Assembly (NCBI RefSeq): GCF_013393325.1
Contig: NZ_QJRC01000095.1
Span: 682,001-746,000 of the forward strand
Reading direction: 5' to 3'
Length of the DNA stretch: 64,000 bases
Origin: Pseudomonas hunanensis
Lineage (GTDB): Bacteria > Pseudomonadota > Gammaproteobacteria > Pseudomonadales > Pseudomonadaceae
The notes under the pieces are model-generated. The model ran no database searches. It saw nothing but the letters and a program-made list of their open reading frames with translations, and had not been told where the DNA came from. Shown in pieces: positions 35,633 through 44,270 of this stretch. The position numbers and the translations under genes are program-made. Within the stretch, counting starts at the first letter, position 1. Every line of letters starts with the position of its first letter.

Positions 35633-36579
35633 CGCGGCACCTGAGCCAGGCGGCCCAGCTCGCGGCGCAGTTGCTGCAGGCTGTCATCGGCGGTGCTGAC
35701 CCGCATCAATGGCACCTGGCTACGGCGCAGCAGTTCGGCCACACCCTGCAGGCGCCCGGCAAGAAACTCGGCCAACGGCCGGTTGATACGCCGCTGGCCC
35801 ACCGCCAGTTCGACCTGCTCGGCGCCTTGGGTGACATTCAACCGCCCCTTGTCCGGCACCTGCAGGGCAATCGGGTCATAGACCTGGATGGCGATCACAT
35901 CATTGTGCAGGCTCAGCCGGCGCAACAACGGCAAGGTTTCGGCCGTAGTGCCGGCAAAATCGCTGATGATGCAGATCAGGTGGTCGTGACCGGCACTGGC
36001 GGCGCAGCTACGCAACACCTTGTCCAGCTGTGCATCGTTTTCCTGATCAGCGGCATAGGCTGACAGCCGATGATTGGCTTTGACCACTGCGCTGCACAAC
36101 GCTTCAACCCGTGCTCGGCTGCGCAGGGGCCTTACATACTCTACCCGTTGGCCATCGAAGACCATGCCACCCACCCGGTCACCGGCGTGAAAGGCCACCC
36201 AGCCACAGATCGCCGCCAACTGCGCGGCGCTGACCGACTTGAAGTAACGCTGCGAGCCGAAGTACATGCTCATGCGCTGGTCGACCAGCACCAGGGTGGG
36301 CCTGTCACGCTCCTCGGTGAAGGTGCGCACGAAGGGCTTGCCATAGCGCAACGACGCGCGCCAGTCGAGGTGACGCAGGTCATCGCCGGGCAGGTAGCGG
36401 CGCAGCTCGTCGAAACTCAGGCCCCTGCCTCGCAGGCGTGAGGCATGGTTGCCGGAAAGGATGCTCGCAAGCGGCTGGCGCGCGACAAAGCTCAACCCCT
36501 GGGCACGGGCCTCCAGCGCCATCAACTCGGCAAGCGAGGCATAGGCGAAACCATCCGGCACTACCATGTTCGCATCCAT
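35629..36579 (-). CDS. DUF58 domain-containing protein
   Basis: 316 residues from ATG 36579; a TTG two codons earlier is unlikely. It contains the DUF58 core GRGLSFDELRRYLPGDDLRHLDWRAS cut into a VWA-like fold, followed by VLVDQRMSMYFGS, where the MIDAS D-x-S-x-S reads D-Q-R-M-S and is therefore degenerate. It lacks membrane helices, so it is cytoplasmic. In MoxR operons DUF58 is a presumed adaptor or substrate of the ATPase. The gene lies 11 bases downstream of moxR. Confidence 0.85.
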   Translation of the reverse strand: MDANMVVPDGFAYASLAELMALEARAQGLSFVARQPLASILSGNHASRLRGRGLSFDELRRYLPGDDLRHLDWRASLRYGKPFVRTFTEERDRPTLVLVDQRMSMYFGSQRYFKSVSAAQLAAICGWVAFHAGDRVGGMVFDGQRVEYVRPLRSRARVEALCSAVVKANHRLSAYAADQENDAQLDKVLRSCAASAGHDHLICIISDFAGTTAETLPLLRRLSLHNDVIAIQVYDPIALQVPDKGRLNVTQGAEQVELAVGQRRINRPLAEFLAGRLQGVAELLRRSQVPLMRVSTADDSLQQLRRELGRLAQVPR

Positions 36580-36590
36580 GGGCAAGTCCG

Positions 36591-37565
36591 TCAGGCGGGA
36601 ATGGCCACCTTGTCCAACAACCGGTCGATGACTTGGTCGGCCGCCACGCCATCGGTGATCGCATCATAGGAAAGCTGCAGGCGATGGCGCAGTACCGGGT
36701 GCACCACGGCACGCACATTGTCGGGCGAAACGAAATCCTGGCCGTTGAGCCAGGCATGCGCGCGCGACACCCGGTCAAGGCTGATGCCGCCGCGCGGGCT
36801 GGCACCGATCCTGATCCAGCGCGCCAGGTCAGGGTCATGCGTGGCGGGATAGCGCGTGGCATTGATCAGGTCGACCAGGTATCGGTCGATGGCCTGCGAT
36901 ACGTGCACCCGCGCCACCTCGCGACGGGCATCGAAGATCACCTGCTGGGCCAGGCGCGCAGGTTGCGCCGCCGCCTCATGACCGGCCTGGTCCTCTTCCC
37001 GCACCAAGCGCAGTACCTGGGTTTCATCTTCAGGGCGTGGATAATCGAGTTGCAGCTTCATGAGAAAGCGGTCCATCTGCGCTTCGGGCAACGGGTAGGT
37101 GCCTTCCTGTTCGATCGGGTTCTGGGTCGCCAGCACCATGAATAGCCCAGACATCGGGTAACTCTGCCCGGCCACCGTGATCTGGCGCTCTTCCATGGCC
37201 TCGAGCAAGGCTGCCTGGACCTTGGCCGGAGCACGGTTGATTTCGTCGGCCAGGATCACATTGCCGAACAACGGGCCAGGCTGAAAGCTGATCGTGTTGC
37301 CCTCGGCCGTCTGCTGCAGCACCTCGCCACCGGTGATGTCCGAGGGCAACAGGTCGGGGGTGAACTGAATGCGCCGCATCTGCGCGTCCAGGTGCGTCGC
37401 CAGTGCCTTGACCGTGCGGGTCTTGGCCAGGCCTGGGAGGCTCTCGAGCAGGACATGACCGTTGGCCAGCAGGCCTAACAGGACATGGCGAATGGTATCA
37501 GCCTGGCCGAGGACCTTTTCCGCGACCGATGCTTCCAGTGCCTGGACGTGTTCGTGGGTATTCAC
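36591..37565 (-). CDS. MoxR-family AAA+ ATPase
   Basis: 324 residues, chosen start GTG 37565 (NTHEHVQALEAS follows) with GAAGGA upstream; the 31-codon upstream extension has no similarity. Walker A is LLESLPGLAKTRTVK (~38-52), Walker B is GNVILADEINRAPAKVQAALLEAMEER, and sensor 1 is VLATQNPIEQEGTYPLPEAQMDRF. This is a canonical MoxR chaperone-like ATPase. With the downstream DUF58, DUF4381, BatA, BatBC and BatD it forms a full Bat operon that probably matures periplasmic or membrane enzymes. Confidence 0.92.
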   Translation of the reverse strand: MNTHEHVQALEASVAEKVLGQADTIRHVLLGLLANGHVLLESLPGLAKTRTVKALATHLDAQMRRIQFTPDLLPSDITGGEVLQQTAEGNTISFQPGPLFGNVILADEINRAPAKVQAALLEAMEERQITVAGQSYPMSGLFMVLATQNPIEQEGTYPLPEAQMDRFLMKLQLDYPRPEDETQVLRLVREEDQAGHEAAAQPARLAQQVIFDARREVARVHVSQAIDRYLVDLINATRYPATHDPDLARWIRIGASPRGGISLDRVSRAHAWLNGQDFVSPDNVRAVVHPVLRHRLQLSYDAITDGVAADQVIDRLLDKVAIPA

Positions 37566-37658
37566 GGCAACGGTCCTTCGGTGGGATGAGCGGTGTGGTA
37601 AATCTAGACGCGCACGGCAAGGCTGCAATGGGGTGTCGTGAAGAGAACATGGCAGCAC

Positions 37659-39974
37659 TCACGGGTTGTTGCGCCAGTAAGGTTCGATCGCCTGCAACCG
37701 TGGATCGTCGGGCGCGGCCTCGCGCATTCGCCGCACATACGGGTAGGCCTGTTCACGCTCACCGGCCAAGGCATGCAGGTAGATCAGCGTATACAGCAAG
37801 TCGGCATCTTCAGGCGCTTGCTGCAGGCCGCTGCGCAAGGCCTGCAGCGCTTCGTCGCGGCGGTTCATGCGGGACAGCAACAGGCCCTGGTTGTAGCGAA
37901 TACGCGAATTGCCCGGCAGCGCCACAGCTGCCTGCTCCATCCAGTCGACCGCTTCTTGCGGCTTGCTCCGCTCGACCAGTAACAGGGCCAGCATGTACGC
38001 CAGGTTGCCACGGTCCGTTGCCGGCATCTTGTCCAGCGCAACGCCTTCGCGCAGCAGTGTTTCGGCGTCATCCAGACGCTGGCTGCTGCTGGCCAGGGTC
38101 ACCAGGTTGACCCTGGCCGGTGTGAAATACGGGTCCATGTGCAACGCCTGGCGGTACTGCTCCATGGCCTGCGCGTCATGGCCCTGGCGCTGCATCAGCA
38201 CCGCCAGGTTGAGCCGCCCACCAGGCAGGTCGGCATTACCCCGCAAGCGCTGCTCGTAGGCGGCAAGCGAAGTGGTGAACGCTGCGCGGCTGGCTTCGGG
38301 AAGCTGTGCCGCGGGTACATCGGCCAAGGCCCGCACGGCTTCATCGCGTACCGCCAGGGCGGGGTCCTGCAACAGCGGCAGCAACGGCGCAATACGCTGT
38401 TCAGCCGGCAAACGGGTAAAGCTGCCCACGGCATAGGCCCGTACCAGCGCGTCACTGTCCTGCAACGCCCAGCGCAGGTTGCTGGCGGCCGCAGGCCCAA
38501 GATCGGCCAGTTGCTGGGCAGCCGTTGCCCGCACGATCGCAGGGTTGTGCTTGTCCGCGAGGAGGTAGCCCAGCCGGCTGAGGCTGGTGCCTGGGTCTTG
38601 ACGAACGCCATGGAACGCTTGCCCGTAATGGGCCGCGCGCTTGGGTGCGGTGAACCAGCTATCGATCGCACTGGCAGCCCACGCCGGCTCGCGGCCCTGA
38701 TGGCAGGTGGTACAAGCATCCGGGCCAATGCCCTGGGCAGCCAGGTCAGGCCGAGGGATGCGCAAGCTGTGGTCACGCCGAGGGTCGATCACCATGTAAT
38801 CCTTGCTTGGCATGTGACAGTTCACGCACTGCGCCCCAGGTGAGCCGGCGGCATGGTGATGGTGTGCGGGGCTGTCGTAGTCCTTGGCCTGCAGGCCGGC
38901 GAAGCGCGCGGTGTTGGGTTGAGCGTTGTGGCATTGCAGGCACAAGCCGTTGCCTTCGATACGCACCTGGGTGGTATGGGGATCATGGCAATCGGTGCAA
39001 CCGACCCCGGCGGCAAACATCTTGCTCTGGGTGAAGGACCCGTACTCGTAGACCTCGCCGTCGATCTGCCCGTCGTCATGGTACAAGCCGGTGCGCAGTG
39101 TGGCCGGCAAACTCTGGTCCAACTGCGGGTGGCCAGGCATCTGGCCAGTGCCCAGGCTCTGCCGACGGCTGTGGCAGTAGGCGCATTGTTCCACTTGGCC
39201 TCTGCTGCCCAACGCCTTGACGTCCACGCTCAGCCCTTGGGCTGGCGAAGCGCCGGGATGCTCGCGGGCCCAGTCGACATGGGCCTGGCTTGGGCCATGG
39301 CAAGCCTGGCAGCCAACGGTCTTCTCCTGCCAGGTACTGGCAAAACTGTCCTTGGTATCGTCGTAATGCTTGACCAGCCGCGTCGAATGGCAATCGGCGC
39401 ACATGCCGTTCCAGTTCTGGTAGCGGCCGGTCCAGTGCAGCGGATCGCCCGGTGCAAAGCGCTGCCCGGGGTACAGCGAGAACCAGCGTTGCCCACCCTG
39501 CTCCGCTGGCCGGCTGTCCCAGGCAATGGTCAGCGCCTGCAGGCGGCCGCGCGACAAGGCAACGAGGTACTGTTGCAGCGGCGCGTAGCCAAAGGTATGC
39601 AGCACCTGGAAGTCCGCAGGCTTGCCATCCTCGCCCTCGATGTTGACGAAGTACCCGCCACCCTTGCGATAGAAGTGTGCCTTGACCCCGTCCTGGTCAT
39701 AGTGCACATCGTTGAAATCGCCCAGCACATTCGCCGCGCTGGCGTCGCGCAGCGCCCAGGCATGGTCGGAATGCTGCCACTGCCCGGCCTGCTGGGCATG
39801 GCAGCCCTGGCAACTTTCGGCATCGGCGTAGCCCTCGCGGTCCTTGGCCAAGGCAGGTAGTTGGCCTTCACCAACAGCTGCCGCGCCAAGGCTGACACCA
39901 CTTGCAATGAGTAATAGGACCCCCAGGCAGAGCGCCACCCAACCGCCCTGCATCACCTGTGCACGCCATCCCAT
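37659..39974 (-). CDS. Octaheme c-type cytochrome with HEAT and TPR repeats
   Basis: 771 residues from ATG 39974 (GGAG seven bases upstream). An N-terminal membrane anchor/signal (ALCLGVLLLIASGVSLGAAA) precedes eight CxxCH heme sites: Cys 55, 192, 222, 264, 326, 345, 383 and 421. Residues ~470-570 form HEAT-like alpha pairs (NPAIVRATAAQQLADLG ...), and ~575-765 several TPR units (MEQYRQALHMDPYFTPARVNL). Such proteins resemble cytochrome c554-like multiheme chains; the redox partner is unknown. Heme attachment in the periplasm needs Ccm. It lies 93 bases upstream of moxR on the same strand. Confidence 0.88.
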   Translation of the reverse strand: MGWRAQVMQGGWVALCLGVLLLIASGVSLGAAAVGEGQLPALAKDREGYADAESCQGCHAQQAGQWQHSDHAWALRDASAANVLGDFNDVHYDQDGVKAHFYRKGGGYFVNIEGEDGKPADFQVLHTFGYAPLQQYLVALSRGRLQALTIAWDSRPAEQGGQRWFSLYPGQRFAPGDPLHWTGRYQNWNGMCADCHSTRLVKHYDDTKDSFASTWQEKTVGCQACHGPSQAHVDWAREHPGASPAQGLSVDVKALGSRGQVEQCAYCHSRRQSLGTGQMPGHPQLDQSLPATLRTGLYHDDGQIDGEVYEYGSFTQSKMFAAGVGCTDCHDPHTTQVRIEGNGLCLQCHNAQPNTARFAGLQAKDYDSPAHHHHAAGSPGAQCVNCHMPSKDYMVIDPRRDHSLRIPRPDLAAQGIGPDACTTCHQGREPAWAASAIDSWFTAPKRAAHYGQAFHGVRQDPGTSLSRLGYLLADKHNPAIVRATAAQQLADLGPAAASNLRWALQDSDALVRAYAVGSFTRLPAEQRIAPLLPLLQDPALAVRDEAVRALADVPAAQLPEASRAAFTTSLAAYEQRLRGNADLPGGRLNLAVLMQRQGHDAQAMEQYRQALHMDPYFTPARVNLVTLASSSQRLDDAETLLREGVALDKMPATDRGNLAYMLALLLVERSKPQEAVDWMEQAAVALPGNSRIRYNQGLLLSRMNRRDEALQALRSGLQQAPEDADLLYTLIYLHALAGEREQAYPYVRRMREAAPDDPRLQAIEPYWRNNP

Positions 39975-40165
39975 TCATCAGCTCCACGCTCCGCCCTGTC
40001 CCGGGCTGTTTTCAGTGCTGTCGCGTGTCGTGCCCCTTGTCTGACGTTCGCGACGGCGTCCGACTTCCAGGTCTGATCGTAGAAGGCATCTTCACTGCCG
40101 TACAGGCGCAGCGCCGCAAGAAAATTGCGCCCCGGTATCGTCTGGATGAAAACGGCGTCAGCCAT
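39953..40165 (-). pseudogene. C-terminal remnant of a DUF1254/DUF1214 protein
   Basis: The first ~35 codons read VFIQTIPGRNFLAALRLYG then SEDAFYDQTWKSDAV, which is the DUF1214 C-terminal signature (N-x-x-x-T-x-P-G-x-x-F ... L-R-L-Y-x-P ... F-x-D-x-T-W). The rest of the ~450-residue protein is absent; the fragment starts at ATG 40165, directly abutting the eamA stop, and its tail overlaps the start of the cytochrome gene. I read it as the stump of a deleted third DUF1254 gene. A small translated peptide cannot be excluded. Confidence 0.6.
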
Positions 40166-41035
40166 TTACTGCGCGTATTTCTTGGCCCCGGCAACACAGA
40201 TAACCGCACCCAGCGTTACCACAAGCATCAGCCAGCTGACGTGCTCGTGCAGAAGCAATGCGGCCAGCCCAAGCCCCATGAACGGCTGAAAGAGTTGCAG
40301 CTGACCCACTGCCGCGATGCCACCCTGGACCAGCCCTCGGTACCAGAACACAAAGCCAATCAGCATGCTGAACAGTGAAACGTAGCCGAAGCTGAACCAC
40401 GCAGGGCCGCTTACCTTGGCAAAGGCATCAGGTGCTGGAAAATTGGCGATAGTCAGCAGCAACATGAACGGCAAGGCTACAAGCAGCGCCCAGCTAATCA
40501 CCTGCCACCCGCCCAATGTTCGCGAAAGACGCGCCCCTTCGGCATACCCCAAGCCACAAACGACTACAGCAGCCATCATCAGCAAATCGCCCACCACCGA
40601 CGCCTCTGCGCCATTCATCAACGCATAGCCAACGACCAGCCCAGCACCGGTCAACGAGAACAGCCAGAACAGTGGCCGAGGTCGTTCACCGCCCCGCAAA
40701 ACGGCAAACGCTGCGGTACACAGTGGCAGCAGCCCGACAAAAACAATGGAATGTGCCGAGGTGATGTGCTGGAGGGCCAGCGCCGTCAGTAGCGGAAAAC
40801 CGATAACAACACCCAGCGCGGTAACCACCAAGGAGGACACATCACCACGTTTAGGTCGCGGCTGCCGTAGCACGATCAAAAACAACGCAGCCACCGTGGC
40901 GGCAATCGTTGCCCTGGCACAGGTCAGAAACGTAGGTTCGAAGGCCGCCACTGCCACACGGGTGGCGGGCAACGAGCCCGCAAAGATCGCGACGCCAATG
41001 AAGCCGTTGATCCACCCGCTTGTTGTTCTTTCCAT
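40166..41035 (-). CDS. DMT superfamily (EamA) transporter divergent from a MocR regulator
   Basis: 289 residues, ATG 41035 preceded by GAGGG. About ten membrane segments form two EamA domains, with QLQLFQPFMGLGLAALLLHE near the end corresponding to the family's P-x-x-A...E motif. It probably exports an amine or amino acid. The divergent mocR gene 120 bases away is its likely regulator, an arrangement common in proteobacteria. Its stop abuts the DUF1214 remnant. Confidence 0.87.
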   Translation of the reverse strand: MERTTSGWINGFIGVAIFAGSLPATRVAVAAFEPTFLTCARATIAATVAALFLIVLRQPRPKRGDVSSLVVTALGVVIGFPLLTALALQHITSAHSIVFVGLLPLCTAAFAVLRGGERPRPLFWLFSLTGAGLVVGYALMNGAEASVVGDLLMMAAVVVCGLGYAEGARLSRTLGGWQVISWALLVALPFMLLLTIANFPAPDAFAKVSGPAWFSFGYVSLFSMLIGFVFWYRGLVQGGIAAVGQLQLFQPFMGLGLAALLLHEHVSWLMLVVTLGAVICVAGAKKYAQ

Positions 41036-41095
41036 CGGTAAGCCCTCGATAAGTCAGGGCTCAGTACATCACTGACAGGCTCACCAAGGCCACGT

Positions 41096-41124
41096 ACAAT
41101 CCAATACAATTCAACAGAACTGTT
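41096..41124. promoter_or_regulatory. Putative MocR operator between eamA and mocR
   Basis: Direct repeats ACAATCCA (from 41096) and ACAATTCA (from 41106) are spaced exactly one helical turn apart, followed by the short dyad AACAG-AA-CTGTT (41113-41124). MocR proteins usually bind direct repeats in the divergent promoter, so this is the best operator candidate. Confidence 0.45.
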
Positions 41125-41156
41125 ATGCACATTAATCCAGCACAGTTGAGGATGCG

Positions 41157-42539
41157 ATGAAGCGCAATGGCACGCGAATTCGAACGGTCATGGGTGAGAT
41201 CCAGTCCAGGATAGCCTCTCGGGCCTACACACCGGGTGCGAGAGTTCCTTCGGTCCGCGCAATGGCTCAGACAATGCAGTTTTCGGTTTCTACCGTCCTT
41301 GAGGCCTACGAGCGGTTAATGGCAGAGGGTGTACTTAGCTCGCGCCCTGGTTCGGGCTTTTACGTAGCCGGGCCGGTGGCGCCATTGGCACTCACCGAAC
41401 TTGGCCCAAAACTTGATCTTGAGGTCGACCCGTTGTGGATCTCGCGCCAGTCTCTGGAAACCTCCAGCGATGCGCTGAAACCGGGATGCGGCTGGCTACC
41501 GCCCTCCTGGATGTTCGAAGCGGGCATGCGTAAAGCGCTTCGGGTCGTTGCCCGTTCAGACACGGCCAAACTGACTGAATACGCTTCTCCGCTTGGGCAT
41601 CCGCCGCTCAGGCAGTTTTTGTCACGGCGGCTGGCTGGCATCGGGATCGAAGCCCCTCTTGAACAGATCATGCTCACCGAATCGGGCACGCACGCCATCG
41701 ACCTGATTTGCCGTTTTCTGCTGGAACCGGGCGACACGGTGCTGGTGGACGACCCCTGCTATTTCAACTTTCACGCACTTCTGAAAGCGCACAGGGTAAA
41801 CATCGTAGGCGTACCCTACACGGCAACGGGCCCAGACATCGAGGCGTTCGGCACTGCCCTGCTCGAGCACGCCCCCCGGTTGTACATCACCAATTCCGGC
41901 ATCCACAACCCAACAGGGGCCACCCTCTCTCCGGTCACGGCGCACCGCCTGCTCAAGCTGGCCGACAACTCCAGCCTGGTGATCGTGGAGGACGATATCT
42001 TCGCCGACTTCGAACATACGCCCGCGCCACGCCTGTCTGCCTTCGATGGCCTCTCTCGCGTCATCCAGATCGGCAGCTTTTCCAAGACTATCTCCGCCTC
42101 TGTCCGCTGCGGCTATATCGCTGCGCGTGGTGAATGGATCGACAGCCTGGTCGACCTCAAGATTGCGACAACCTTCGGCGGTGGGCGCTTGGCCGCGGAC
42201 ATCATCCATCACGCTATTACCGATAGCGGGTACCGCAAACACATGGAAAGCGTTCGCCTCCGGTTGGCCGAGCAAATGGACGTAACAGTGGCCAGGCTTC
42301 AGGCCATTGGTATCAAACCCTGGATAACGCCCCAGGCAGGTATGTACGTGTGGTGCCAGCTCCCACAAGGCAAGGACGCAGCAACGCTGGCGAGAACCTG
42401 TTTGAATGACGGTGTAGTGCTTGCGCCCGGAAATGCTTTTAGCCAGTCCATGACGGCAGGCGACTTCCTTCGTTTCAACGTTGCTCAATCAGGTGACGCC
42501 AGAGTTTTCGACGTGTTGAAACGGGCCCTGGGTGCTTAG
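41157..42539 (+). CDS. MocR-type regulator (GntR winged helix fused to PLP aminotransferase fold)
   Basis: 460 residues. The GntR winged helix occupies ~1-75 (ASRAYTPGARVPSVRAMAQ, then VSTVLEAYERLMAEGVL, SRPGSGFYV). The fold-type I aminotransferase domain follows (~110-460) with the aspartate region VIVEDDIFADF and the PLP lysine in IGSFSKTISASVRCGYIAA. The full set of cofactor residues suggests it binds PLP and an amine ligand. It likely regulates the divergent EamA exporter. Confidence 0.92.
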   Translation: MKRNGTRIRTVMGEIQSRIASRAYTPGARVPSVRAMAQTMQFSVSTVLEAYERLMAEGVLSSRPGSGFYVAGPVAPLALTELGPKLDLEVDPLWISRQSLETSSDALKPGCGWLPPSWMFEAGMRKALRVVARSDTAKLTEYASPLGHPPLRQFLSRRLAGIGIEAPLEQIMLTESGTHAIDLICRFLLEPGDTVLVDDPCYFNFHALLKAHRVNIVGVPYTATGPDIEAFGTALLEHAPRLYITNSGIHNPTGATLSPVTAHRLLKLADNSSLVIVEDDIFADFEHTPAPRLSAFDGLSRVIQIGSFSKTISASVRCGYIAARGEWIDSLVDLKIATTFGGGRLAADIIHHAITDSGYRKHMESVRLRLAEQMDVTVARLQAIGIKPWITPQAGMYVWCQLPQGKDAATLARTCLNDGVVLAPGNAFSQSMTAGDFLRFNVAQSGDARVFDVLKRALGA

Positions 42540-42564
42540 CCGCAAGGCCACAAAGCTGCCTCGG

Positions 42565-43206
42565 TCACCAGCGCAGCAGGCGTGGCCCGAGCAAGGTGCC
42601 CGCCAAAGCCGGCACCAGCATGCCCAGCACATACCAGAGCCCCCAAAACGGCGCCTCCATTTCCGGGCAATGCAGGCAATAGGCAAGGGTAGCCGTGGCA
42701 CCTGCCAGCAGACCGCCCGCCGCGCCCGCCTGACGCAGGTGAATGGGTGCCAGGCCACGCAGCGCCCAGCCAATGGCAATCAGGGTGGGTACCGACAGCA
42801 AGGCGATGTTCAAGGCGCAGGTGCGCCAGGTGCGCCCCAGGATCAGCTCGGCACGGGCACCCTCTGGGGCACCGAGCAAGCTCGTCGCAGCCCCCAGCCA
42901 GACCAACAGCAGCGGTAAACCAAGCAGCCCCCATAGCGCGCCGCCTTTCACTCCAGGCCTGGCCAACCGCTGGGTCAGCCACAGCGTCAGCAGCGCCACG
43001 CTACCGGGCAAGGCAAGCTTGGCCCAGAACAGCGGGGTGTGCGCCACCAATGCCAGGTCGGCGCGCACACCGTACAAGGCCACAGTCATCAGTACCGCAC
43101 CCAACGCACCGCCCAGCACCGCCAGCGCCAGGCGTCGGGCCAGCGCATGGCGTTGCACCGGCCCTTCGCCGGCGGCCAGCAGGGCTATCAGGTCATCGGT
43201 CTTCAT
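42565..43206 (-). CDS. nrsF: NrsF-type anti-sigma factor (DUF1109)
   Basis: 213 residues with six predicted membrane helices. The N-terminus MKTDDLIALLAAGEGPV is the short cytoplasmic segment typical of DUF1109 proteins such as Caulobacter NrsF, which sequesters SigF at the membrane. Two cysteines are near the C-terminal helix bundle (AYCLHCPEMEAPFWG), as in NrsF where they sense stress. It overlaps sigF by 14 bases, so both are co-translated and the stoichiometry is fixed. Confidence 0.85.
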   Translation of the reverse strand: MKTDDLIALLAAGEGPVQRHALARRLALAVLGGALGAVLMTVALYGVRADLALVAHTPLFWAKLALPGSVALLTLWLTQRLARPGVKGGALWGLLGLPLLLVWLGAATSLLGAPEGARAELILGRTWRTCALNIALLSVPTLIAIGWALRGLAPIHLRQAGAAGGLLAGATATLAYCLHCPEMEAPFWGLWYVLGMLVPALAGTLLGPRLLRW

Positions 43207-43780
43207 CGTCGCCCTTGCCTCCCATCAGCTTGGCCAATGCCTTCAGGCCCCGGTGAATGCCCACTTTCACAGCCGAGCTGGACAGGCCGGTCATGCGCGC
43301 GGTTTCTTCCACCGAAAGCCCCTCCAGCTTGACATGGACGATGGGCAAGCGCTGGCGCTCTGGCAATTGCGCCAACAGCTTGGCCAGGTCCCGAGTGGCT
43401 TGAGCCGCCTCTTGCTCGCTGGCGGCAAACAGGTCGCTGTCATCCTCCAGCCCTTCGTGCAACGCATCGTGGCGGGCGTAACTGCGATAGTGGTCCGCCA
43501 GTTTATAGCGGGCAATGGCCTGCACCCAGGCGGTCAGCGGTTGCTGCGCCTGGTAGGTGTGGCGGGCGTTGTGCACGGCCAACAACACCTCTTGCAGCAG
43601 GTCTTCGACTTCGCAGGGGCGTTGAGCAAGGCGCCGTGACAAAAAACTGCGCACGTGCACGGCCAACGCCGCCAGGAACATCCGATAGGCCGCCGCATCG
43701 CCGGTCAGCCCTTGCAGCAGCAACGCCTGCAACTGGGCCTCGCGTGCGCCAAGTGCCTCCTGAGTAATAGTTCGTTGCAT
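43193..43780 (-). CDS. sigF: ECF sigma factor SigF
   Basis: Up to 195 residues from ATG 43780. Region 2 spans ~30-100 (VEDLLQEVLLAVHNARHTY ... WVQAIARYKLADHYR) and region 4 ~130-185 (LPERQRLPIVHVKLEGLSV then SSAVKVGIHRGLKALAKLM). A perfect SigF promoter overlaps the ATG: its CGAA covers codons 3-4, so a transcript from it would lack this start. TTG 43732 (in frame, GAGG five bases upstream) may be the real start in autoregulated expression. It directs the divergent bufferin operon. Confidence 0.85.
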   Translation of the reverse strand: MQRTITQEALGAREAQLQALLLQGLTGDAAAYRMFLAALAVHVRSFLSRRLAQRPCEVEDLLQEVLLAVHNARHTYQAQQPLTAWVQAIARYKLADHYRSYARHDALHEGLEDDSDLFAASEQEAAQATRDLAKLLAQLPERQRLPIVHVKLEGLSVEETARMTGLSSSAVKVGIHRGLKALAKLMGGKGDDEDR

Positions 43781-43796
43781 CGGCCACCCGGGTTAC
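43771..43796 (-). promoter_or_regulatory. SigF-type promoter for sigF-nrsF
   Basis: On the minus strand GTAACC (43796-43791), 16 bases, then CGAA (43774-43771). This equals the GTAACC-N16-CGAA consensus described for Caulobacter SigF. It implies autoregulation. The -10 element lies within the first codons of the longest sigF frame. Confidence 0.75.
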
Positions 43797-43885
43797 ACCC
43801 ACCGTGGAAGTTTTTGTCGCGTAAAACCTGCCGCCTTCATACGGTAGGCGACTGTCACGCGGCCGCACTTTTTTTTCAAGGTGCT

Positions 43886-43911
43886 GTAACCGGTTCGGCC
43901 CAGCGGGCGAA
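43886..43911 (+). promoter_or_regulatory. SigF-type promoter for the bufferin operon
   Basis: GTAACC (43886-43891), 16 bases, CGAA (43908-43911), the same exact architecture as the promoter on the other strand. It lies about 55 bases before the bufA start, a normal leader length. Confidence 0.8.
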
Positions 43912-43966
43912 CTACTCCATGAGCCGCCGGTACAACGCCGCGGCCCCATCTTCCGGAGACCGCATC

Positions 43967-44254
43967 ATGAAAACCCTCGCCCTCGCCACCGCCGCCCTCG
44001 CCCTGGCTTCGCTGGCCGGTGCTGCGCTGGCCGCTGACCCGGCCAACACCACCAGCGCTGGCGCTGCCATGGAGAAATGCTACGGCGTCGCCATGGCCGG
44101 CAAGAACGACTGCAAGGCTGGTGCCGGCACCACCTGTGCGGGCAGTGCCAAGAAGGACTACGACGGCATGCACTGGAAAAACGTGCCCGCAGGCACCTGC
44201 ACGTCCATCAAGACACCCAGCGGCATGGGCTCGCTGACCCCGATCAAGTCCTGA
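43967..44254 (+). CDS. bufA: Bufferin precursor BufA (DUF2282)
   Basis: 95 residues. The signal peptide ends AGAALAADP. The mature part carries four cysteines in the family arrangement: MEKCYGVAMAGKNDC, GAGTTCAG and VPAGTCTS. In bufferins these cysteines are modified by the MNIO enzyme BufB with BufC to give a secreted copper-binding RiPP that buffers excess metal in the periplasm. It is the first gene after the SigF promoter, with GGAG upstream of the ATG. Cysteine modification here is inferred from the family. Confidence 0.88.
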   Translation: MKTLALATAALALASLAGAALAADPANTTSAGAAMEKCYGVAMAGKNDCKAGAGTTCAGSAKKDYDGMHWKNVPAGTCTSIKTPSGMGSLTPIKS

Positions 44255-44270
44255 GCGCAGGCCGTCGACC

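Noticed and set aside
30214..39974. Naming the whole minus-strand run a single operon
   Set aside because: Gaps of 45-95 bases at several junctions could hold promoters; only the moxR-to-batD overlaps are firm evidence for co-transcription.
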